Part shown: one piece after another, positions 50,343 through 54,753 of the stretch
Layout: each line of letters opens with the position of its first letter
Position numbering within the stretch: position 1 is the stretch's first letter
Assembly (NCBI GenBank): GCA_035390885.1
Contig: DAOOUW010000013.1
Span: forward strand, 1 to 54,753
Direction of reading: 5' to 3'
Source: JAOAFT01 sp035390885
GTDB taxonomy: Bacteria; Bacteroidota; Ignavibacteria; UBA10030
DNA: 54,753 bases
Notes under the pieces: generated by a model
Told to the model about the DNA's origin: nothing
Databases searched by the model: none
What the model saw: the letters and a program-made list of their open reading frames with translations, nothing else
Position numbers and translations under genes: made by a program

Positions 50343-50537
50343 TTACACAGCCTTTTTGATTTTCCCGGACTTAATGCAATTGGAACAAACTTTTGCTTTT
50401 TTGACCGAGCCATTCTCCGTAAGAATTCGCACGGTTTGTAAGTTCAAAAGGAATCGTCTTGGAACTCTATTATGTGCATGGCTTACATGATTTCCTGCCA
50501 TTGGCTTTTTGCCACACACCTCACAAATTCTTGCCAT
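50343..50537 (-). CDS. rpmB: 50S ribosomal protein L28
   Basis: 64 aa. It begins ARICEVCGKKPMAGNHVSHAHNRVPRRF and carries two CxxC pairs (Cys5, Cys8, Cys51, Cys54), so it is the zinc-binding C+ form. ATG 50537 has GGAG 6 bases upstream; a GTG four codons earlier in frame overlaps that site. It is divergent from rpmE (L31), with 156 bases between. Confidence 0.96.
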   Translation of the reverse strand: MARICEVCGKKPMAGNHVSHAHNRVPRRFLLNLQTVRILTENGSVKKAKVCSNCIKSGKIKKAV

Positions 50538-50635
50538 AATGTACTCCACATTCTAAGTTGAAATTTATTTCGTTGATAATATACTTAGTTTTCCCAGTAT
50601 TATCAAGAATAGCAAAAACGAAACGGATTCCATCT

Positions 50636-50667
50636 TTTGCATGTCAGGTTAGTTTTCTGTATTTTAG
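50636..50667 (+). promoter_or_regulatory. rpmE: Candidate rpmE promoter
   Basis: TTTG (50636-50639), 20 bases, TATTTTAG (50660-50667). The start codon is at 50694, with GAAAGG as ribosome binding site, giving a leader of about 20 bases. Confidence 0.5.
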
Positions 50668-50693
50668 ATCAGTAATAAATTGAAAGGTAAGAT

Positions 50694-50924
50694 ATGAAAG
50701 AAGGAATTCATCCAGCGTATAAAAAATCAATTGTTACCTGTGTGTGTGGAAATACTTTCGAAACACGGTCAACTGTTGGCGATATCCACGTTGATATCTG
50801 CTCAAATTGCCATCCGTTCTTTACTGGTAAGCAAAAATTAGTCGACTCTGCAGGACGAGTGGAGCGTTTTAATAAGAAGTACGGGCGTAATAAAAAGGAT
50901 ACTCAGGCTACACAGGTAGCTTGA
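50694..50924 (+). CDS. rpmE: 50S ribosomal protein L31
   Basis: 76 aa. MKEGIHPAYKKSIVTCVCGNTFETRSTVGDIHVDICSNCHPFFTGKQKLVD is the L31 signature. Cys16, Cys18, Cys36 and Cys39 make it the zinc-binding form (C+), the same type as L28 next door. It ends with a basic tail. It is a single-gene unit with its own promoter candidate and terminator. Confidence 0.97.
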   Translation: MKEGIHPAYKKSIVTCVCGNTFETRSTVGDIHVDICSNCHPFFTGKQKLVDSAGRVERFNKKYGRNKKDTQATQVA

Positions 50925-50950
50925 TGTTCGGTTCTATACCGATAGTAAAG

Positions 50951-50985
50951 GCGGAATGTGTTCAACGAACCATTCCGCTTTTTTT
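50951..50985 (+). terminator. Intrinsic terminator after rpmE
   Basis: GCGGAATG (50951-50958) pairs with CATTCCGC (50971-50978); GTTC and GAAC inside extend the stem, with a single T bulge. Seven Ts follow (50979-50985). Confidence 0.9.
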
Positions 50986-51026
50986 GTTCATTGCTATAAA
51001 GAAATAATTGTCGGTGGAGGCGCTCC

Positions 51027-52286
51027 ATGCACGTTTGTATATTTGAAGATGCAAATTATCATCAATTGAATCCCCTTGTTCATTTCCGTGCAGTGTACGA
51101 ACTTCGATGCGGTATTTCTTCCCTCTATGAAAAAATTCTGACGCTCCTTCCGGCATCAAAAATTAGTTTCCATACACGGAATTATTTGGCGCCTCTTCTG
51201 CTACATCGTTACCCTGCATACGAAGTCAATACAATATCATCCGACAAATGTTTATTCATCAATGGACGCTGGCTGGCGGATAAAACCATTGCCAAAGAAA
51301 TTTTGAAATTAGCAAAATCTAATTTTGTACTTGTATCTCACAATAACGTCGTTGCAGCATGCCTTTCTGGTAAGAAGTTAGCAAGTGTAAAAGAGAAACT
51401 TGGGAAAGAATTACTCTCGAATGCTGACTTCGAAGGAATTCATCAAGAAGAGATTGAAGCAGAATTCGTGGAATTTCCATGGAATTTAATTCATTGGAAT
51501 TCCGAGCAATTACAAAAAGACATAGAACGAATAAAGAGAAAGCAAGCTGGAACGATACACCGTACATCTGTTCTGATTCAAAGGAAGGATATTATTATTG
51601 AAAAAGGCGCAACGGTAGCTCCTTACTGTGTCCTCGATGCCAGAGATGGTTCCATTTATATTGGGAAGAATGCAACATTGATGCCTGATACCGTTGTCAT
51701 CGGTCCTGCAATGATTGGCGAATCTTCTTTACTTAAGTCTGGAACGCAAATTTATGGCGGTACATCCATCGGTTCAATGTGTAAAATTGGCGGTGAAGTT
51801 GAAGGAACAATTTTCCATGGATATTCCAATAAACAACATGCTGGTTTTGTAGGACATTCGTATATTGGACCGTGGGTAAATTTAGGAGCAGGAACGAACA
51901 CATCTGATTTAAAGAATAATTACAGCACGGTTACTGTTTCTTTTGGAGATACTAAAATTGATACCGGATTACAATTTTTAGGATTGATTATTGGCGATCA
52001 TTCAAAATCGTCTATCAATACAATGTTCAATACCGGCTCGATTGTTGGAGTCAATTGCAATGTGCTTGGCGGAGCGTTTCCACCAAAATATATTCCGTCA
52101 TTTGCATGGCAGAATTTAGATGGGACATTCGAGGAATATGATTTAAAAAAATCCCTTGATGTTGCACGGACGGTAATGGCTCGGCGCAATGCGGAATTGA
52201 CGTCTGAAGAAGAAAATATTTTTCGATTTATATTTGAACAGACTCGAAAAGAAAGAGTACTGTTCGGCGTTAAAGGAAGCAAATGA
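51027..52286 (+). CDS. GlmU-like sugar nucleotidyltransferase/acetyltransferase (Bacteroidota type)
   Basis: 419 aa. The C-terminal half (about 180-400) is a left-handed beta-helix of hexapeptide repeats (IIIEKGATVAPYCVLDA, YIGKNATLMPDTVVIGPA, SYIGPWVNLGAGTNTSDLKNNYSTVTV), the acetyltransferase half of GlmU. The N-terminal half (MHVCIFEDANYHQLNPLVHFRAVYEL) lacks the usual L-AAGxGTRM loop. It matches the alternative GlmU family of Bacteroidota, expected to make UDP-GlcNAc from glucosamine 1-phosphate for peptidoglycan and lipopolysaccharide. Activity is inferred. Ribosome binding site GGTGGAGG. It overlaps the next gene by 4 bases. Confidence 0.85.
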   Translation: MHVCIFEDANYHQLNPLVHFRAVYELRCGISSLYEKILTLLPASKISFHTRNYLAPLLLHRYPAYEVNTISSDKCLFINGRWLADKTIAKEILKLAKSNFVLVSHNNVVAACLSGKKLASVKEKLGKELLSNADFEGIHQEEIEAEFVEFPWNLIHWNSEQLQKDIERIKRKQAGTIHRTSVLIQRKDIIIEKGATVAPYCVLDARDGSIYIGKNATLMPDTVVIGPAMIGESSLLKSGTQIYGGTSIGSMCKIGGEVEGTIFHGYSNKQHAGFVGHSYIGPWVNLGAGTNTSDLKNNYSTVTVSFGDTKIDTGLQFLGLIIGDHSKSSINTMFNTGSIVGVNCNVLGGAFPPKYIPSFAWQNLDGTFEEYDLKKSLDVARTVMARRNAELTSEEENIFRFIFEQTRKERVLFGVKGSK

Positions 52287-53668
52287 CGACAATGCAGGAA
52301 ACAAACGGCAAAGAAATTTCAGAGCAAAATTGGTCAACCGTTTACAGCGGTCCACGTGGTACAGCAATAAAGATTCTTAACAGATTCGAACGATCCGATG
52401 CATATTTAGATCGCTTGCTCGAGAATGAAATGCGTCGGGATGATATGAATGAACTCGATAAAGGCTTGATGAATGAAATTGTTACTGGAGTTGTGCGCTG
52501 GCGAATGAAGCTCGATTGGGTGCTGACTGGTTTTTTTCATGGAAACTTTACGAAGGCGGAAACGAATATAAAAAATGCACTTCGTGTTGCGCTCTATCAA
52601 ATAATGTTTCTCGATCGTGTGCCGCACTCAGCTGCCGTCAATGAAGCTGTAGAATTTATCAAGAAACTTCGAGGACAAAAAGTCGCTGATCTTGTGAATG
52701 CTGTACTGCGTAATATCATTCGGAACCTCGATGAAATCAGGTATCCCGATGTCAAGGAGGATCAGATCCGTCATCTTGCAGTTACGGAATCGCATCCTTT
52801 GTGGATTGCAAAGCGCTGGATCGAACGGTACGGCTTCGATGGTGCGAAAGCTCTCATGGAGGCGAACAACTCAATTCCACCTGTATCGCTTCGGTTCAAC
52901 CGACTGAAGAGAGAGAAGCAAATTCTCATCAACTTTTTGAATCAGCATCAATTTGAATACGAAGAGTCGCGCTATGTTCCGGATTTTATTCGTGTCCGGT
53001 ATATGACTGCAATTGGTAAATCGGATCTTTATCGTCAAGGTTTTTTTACTGTTCAAGATGAAAGCGCTGCGCTACCGGTACTGCTCTTACAGCCTAATCC
53101 TGGCGAACGCGTCCTCGATCTTTGCGCCGCTCCCGGCGGTAAAACCACCTACATTGGCGAGTTGATGGAAAATAAAGGCGAGATAATTGCTGTCGATCGG
53201 TATGAAACTCGTCTTCAACTGGTTACAAATGCATGCAAGCGACTTGGCATTCAAAATGTAAAAACGATAGCGGCAAATGCAGCTGAAGTAGAATTAGCGC
53301 CTGCAGAAAAAGTAATTGTGGATGCTCCGTGTTCAGGTTTAGGAGTCTTTGCAAAAAAACCAGATGCAAAATGGCGCCGTGAACCAGAAGACATTCCGCA
53401 ACTTGTTGAGATTCAGACCGCAATTCTTAACAATGCTGCAAAGCTTGTAAAACCAGATGGCGTATTGGTGTACAGCACCTGTACAATCGAACCTGAAGAA
53501 AATATTGGCGTAGTCGAGCAATTTCTATCAAATCATCCTGAATTTTCAATTGAGTCTGCTGCACAATTTGTTCCGTCGGAGCTTGTTAATGAGCGCGGTT
53601 GTGTTGAAACTTTACCTCACAAGCATAAAATGGATGGCTCATTTGCTGTTCGCATGCGAAAACGCTAA
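52283..53668 (+). CDS. rsmB: 16S rRNA (cytosine-5) methyltransferase RsmB
   Basis: 461 aa. An N-terminal NusB-like RNA-binding domain (about 22-150) is joined to the Rossmann methyltransferase (about 200-460). The SAM motif I is VLDLCAAPGGKT (277-288). Catalytic cysteines are Cys350 in DAPCSGLGVFAKKPDAKW and Cys400 in YSTCTIEPEEN. It makes m5C967 of 16S rRNA. The start ATG overlaps the GlmU-like stop (ATGA). A CDS this long with both domains is the RsmB type, not RsmF. Confidence 0.95.
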   Translation: MTTMQETNGKEISEQNWSTVYSGPRGTAIKILNRFERSDAYLDRLLENEMRRDDMNELDKGLMNEIVTGVVRWRMKLDWVLTGFFHGNFTKAETNIKNALRVALYQIMFLDRVPHSAAVNEAVEFIKKLRGQKVADLVNAVLRNIIRNLDEIRYPDVKEDQIRHLAVTESHPLWIAKRWIERYGFDGAKALMEANNSIPPVSLRFNRLKREKQILINFLNQHQFEYEESRYVPDFIRVRYMTAIGKSDLYRQGFFTVQDESAALPVLLLQPNPGERVLDLCAAPGGKTTYIGELMENKGEIIAVDRYETRLQLVTNACKRLGIQNVKTIAANAAEVELAPAEKVIVDAPCSGLGVFAKKPDAKWRREPEDIPQLVEIQTAILNNAAKLVKPDGVLVYSTCTIEPEENIGVVEQFLSNHPEFSIESAAQFVPSELVNERGCVETLPHKHKMDGSFAVRMRKR

Positions 53669-53704
53669 TGATTTCCATTTCATTCTGAATTATGGAATAG
53701 AAAC

Positions 53705-53738
53705 ATTGCCTCGATACGCCTTAGGGCATTTCGACAAT
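53705..53738. repeat. REP-like imperfect palindrome, right copy
   Basis: ATTGCC...GACAAT with an inner GCC-TTA-GGGC hairpin. The first 14 bases from 53706 (TTGCCTCGATACGC) are identical to the complement of 180-193. It is the second copy of the same degenerate palindrome, on the other side of 53 kb of core genes and in opposite orientation. Confidence 0.55.
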
Positions 53739-53825
53739 CGAAAAGCTATTCTTAGAGTTTACAAAAGCAATCTATATCTTAAGGCGCGAGCCGAAATATT
53801 CTTTATCTTTATGGAATAATTTTCA

Positions 53826-53851
53826 CGCAGATGCCGCAGATTCTCGCAAAT
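53826..53851. repeat. Short direct repeats (CGCAGAT)
   Basis: CGCAGAT at 53826-53832 and 53835-53841, then CGCAAAT at 53845-53851, spaced 9-10 bases. CGCAGAT arrays of this kind are common in intergenic DNA of many bacteria, of unknown function. Confidence 0.4.
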
Positions 53852-53856
53852 AGCTC

Positions 53857-53874
53857 TCAAGAGAAAAGAACAAA
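53857..53874. repeat. A/G-rich repeat, right copy
   Basis: TCAAGAGAAAAGAACAAA is identical to 36-53. Here the left half of the palindrome seen at 25-34 is replaced by unrelated sequence, so this copy is partial. Confidence 0.5.
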
Positions 53875-53950
53875 CACTTCTCTTATTTCCTTTAGCTGAA
53901 TAATTTGTATGGATGGTAGCATTCTGTTATTGCAAATTGGAATTAACGTG

Positions 53951-53979
53951 TTGACAATAGTATTGAAATGGCATATATT
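53951..53979 (+). promoter_or_regulatory. Strong candidate promoter for the accessory tail
   Basis: Consensus -35 TTGACA (53951-53956), a 17-base spacer and TATATT (53974-53979), one mismatch from the -10 consensus. It is the best sigma-70-like match in the window. Downstream are a 50-codon ORF (54026) and the DUF5808-like gene (54236). Confidence 0.55.
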
Positions 53980-54025
53980 TCTCGCAATGAATATCAATAA
54001 ACTATAAAGGGAGTCGTCATCGGAA

Positions 54026-54178
54026 ATGCATGCAGTGTATAAGTTGAGTGATGATACCATTATTGAATATAGAGACAAGTTACCATTTGATGTTACAAAC
54101 AAAAGAAAAATAAACGCAATATGGCGCATACCATACCGTGGAGGATTGAAATACGCCAAAATGGTGTGTATCGAGTAG
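54026..54178 (+). CDS. Small ORF of unknown function (50 aa), doubtful
   Basis: ATG at 54026 follows a promoter-like signal; GGGAG (54010-54014) lies 11 bases upstream of the start codon, rather far. The product, MHAVYKLSDDTIIEYRDKLP and on to a TAG at 54176, is basic in its second half (NKRKINAIWRIPYRGGLKYAK). I recognise no family, and it could be a chance frame or the remnant of a larger gene. Nothing else codes between 53669 and 54235. Confidence 0.3.
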   Translation: MHAVYKLSDDTIIEYRDKLPFDVTNKRKINAIWRIPYRGGLKYAKMVCIE

Positions 54179-54235
54179 TTAGCGGACATAATATTAAACG
54201 ACCAAGGATAATTGCATAGCGTAAATTGAATAACT

Positions 54236-54451
54236 ATGAAAACAGAATTTGAACAAGACAAACTTGATAAAATGAGAAATAATCCAGAAAATTATAAATG
54301 GGGAATTTTTTATTTTAATCCTCAAGATTCAAGATTTATTTTGCCGAAAAGAAATCAATGGTTGGGATGGACTTTGAATTTTGCAAATCCTTACTCTTAT
54401 CTGATAATAATTGGTATTATTACATTCGCAATAATAATGGGTAATCTTTAA
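54236..54451 (+). CDS. DUF5808-like small membrane protein
   Basis: 71 aa. The middle reads YKWGIFYFNPQDSRFILPKRNQWLGWTLNFANP, which fits the DUF5808 pattern (W-x-x-x-x-x-Y-x-N-x-x-D-x-R-x-x-V/L-x-K-R ... G-x-T-x-N). A single transmembrane helix ends the protein (about 51-70). The DUF5808 family has no known role. No good ribosome binding site is seen. The next gene starts 12 bases after it and also encodes a small membrane protein, so the two may form a unit. Confidence 0.65.
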   Translation: MKTEFEQDKLDKMRNNPENYKWGIFYFNPQDSRFILPKRNQWLGWTLNFANPYSYLIIIGIITFAIIMGNL

Positions 54452-54462
54452 TAGGATACCAA

Positions 54463-54753
54463 ATGAAAAGATTTGAAAAAAGAATTAGCGGTTTGTTAAT
54501 AGGAAGTATATTCCCCGTGTCTTTAGGACTTTTATCTGTAACTATATGGTTTTTGCTTGATAAATCTGAAAGTAGGCCTTTTATATATTTGATAAGTGGA
54601 TTATTAATCGGTGGATTAATAGACCTTAAATTTTTAAGAGGCTGGATTAATCATAGATTTAATTTACCAATTTGGATAATCGTTATGATTTATCTAGTTT
54701 ATAATGTATTTGTATATGGATTTTTTATGGGATTTCCAGTATTCAATGTCTTC
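54463..54753 (+). CDS. Small multi-pass membrane protein, cut by the window end
   Basis: Open frame of 97 codons from ATG 54463 with AGGA 6-7 bases upstream; no stop before the window ends. The translation, beginning MKRFEKRISGLLIGSIFPVS, has about three or four hydrophobic helices (GLLIGSIFPVSLGLLSVTIWFLL, YLISGLLIGGLIDL, WIIVMIYLVYNVFVYGFF). I recognise no family. It probably forms a unit with the DUF5808-like gene upstream. Confidence 0.55.
   Translation, partial: MKRFEKRISGLLIGSIFPVSLGLLSVTIWFLLDKSESRPFIYLISGLLIGGLIDLKFLRGWINHRFNLPIWIIVMIYLVYNVFVYGFFMGFPVFNVF

Larger units (their letters stand above)
53669..54025. other. Repeat-bearing gene-free region after rsmB
   Basis: 357 bases with no gene that I can support. 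It contains the REP-like palindrome (53705-53738), three degenerate copies of CGCAGAT (53826-53832, 53835-53841, 53845-53851), the 18-base repeat (53857-53874) and a promoter-like signal (53951-53979). No clear terminator for rsmB is visible. Confidence 0.6.

Noticed and set aside
1..54753. CRISPR array, prophage, transposase or restriction-modification system
   Set aside because: No regularly spaced direct repeats, phage structural genes, Cas proteins, intact transposases or DNA methyltransferase/nuclease pairs are seen in either strand.

Overview
The window (54,753 bases, low GC) looks like a chromosomal, mostly housekeeping stretch from a Gram-negative bacterium of the Bacteroidota/Chlorobi (FCB) assemblage, most likely on the Ignavibacteria/Chlorobi side. 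Four things support this. The atp cluster (a, c, b, delta, alpha, gamma) lacks atpD and atpC. The GlmU-like protein is of the kind known from Bacteroidota. Outer-membrane functions are present (TonB-dependent receptor, LolA-like carrier, MltD-like lipoprotein). Most genes also have clear Shine-Dalgarno sequences, which classical Bacteroidia largely lack but Chlorobi/Ignavibacteria use. Recurrent promoter-like signals have the form TTG, about 20 bases, TAnnTT. A run of exactly 100 Ns inside gatB marks a scaffold join, so this is a draft, possibly metagenome-derived, assembly. The taxonomic placement is inference.

Layout. Positions 1-227 hold hairpin repeats. 0.2-5.3 kb: SAM methyltransferase, TonB-dependent receptor with a palindrome over its promoter, stand-alone acyl-ACP synthetase-like ligase, murI. 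5.3-9.4 kb: a possible ACT-domain gene remnant, a zinc-ribbon/DUF2007-like protein, sucC, gatB (gapped), tpiA. 9.5-13.5 kb: two overlapping sensor-kinase genes, one with two C-terminal receivers and one with an N-terminal receiver. 13.6-20.2 kb: M23 peptidase, bactofilin, two AtpI/AtpZ-type membrane proteins and atpBEFHAG. 20.3-23.9 kb: an unusual GspE/PilB-like ATPase, a small coiled-coil lipoprotein with a LysM partner, phoH. 23.9-25.1 kb: mazG (minus strand), tRNA-Ala(CGC) and the small SRP RNA. 25.4-38.5 kb, all plus strand: RNase E/G, transaldolase-like gene, gcvT, comB-like, ftsK, lolA-like, a flippase-like membrane protein, uppP, peptidyl-prolyl isomerase, holA and an MltD-type transglycosylase with LysM repeats.

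38.6-50.5 kb is almost all minus strand: TauE plus DUF1634, a lone Panacea/DUF4065-like gene (plus strand), an SpoU methyltransferase, xylulokinase, a DEDDy exonuclease, two tandem AI-2E-type permeases, and the compact series pgsA-pgpA-cinA-thpR-recA-recX, then rpmB. 50.7-53.7 kb, plus strand: rpmE, GlmU-like, rsmB. The last 1.1 kb is accessory: repeats related to those at the left end, a strong promoter-like signal, a short ORF, a DUF5808-like protein and a membrane protein cut by the window end.

Themes that join the genes are the envelope (bactofilin/M23, UppP, LolA, MltD, MurI, PgsA/PgpA), energy (ATP synthase, SucC, TpiA) and genome/RNA maintenance (FtsK, HolA, RecA/RecX, RNase E/G, RsmB). 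I see no CRISPR array, prophage, intact transposase gene, restriction system or secondary-metabolite cluster, and no clearly new multi-gene system. The best leads are the repeats shared by both ends, the palindrome over the receptor promoter, the divergent PilB-like ATPase, the solitary Panacea-like gene and the bactofilin/M23 pair joined to the atp cluster.
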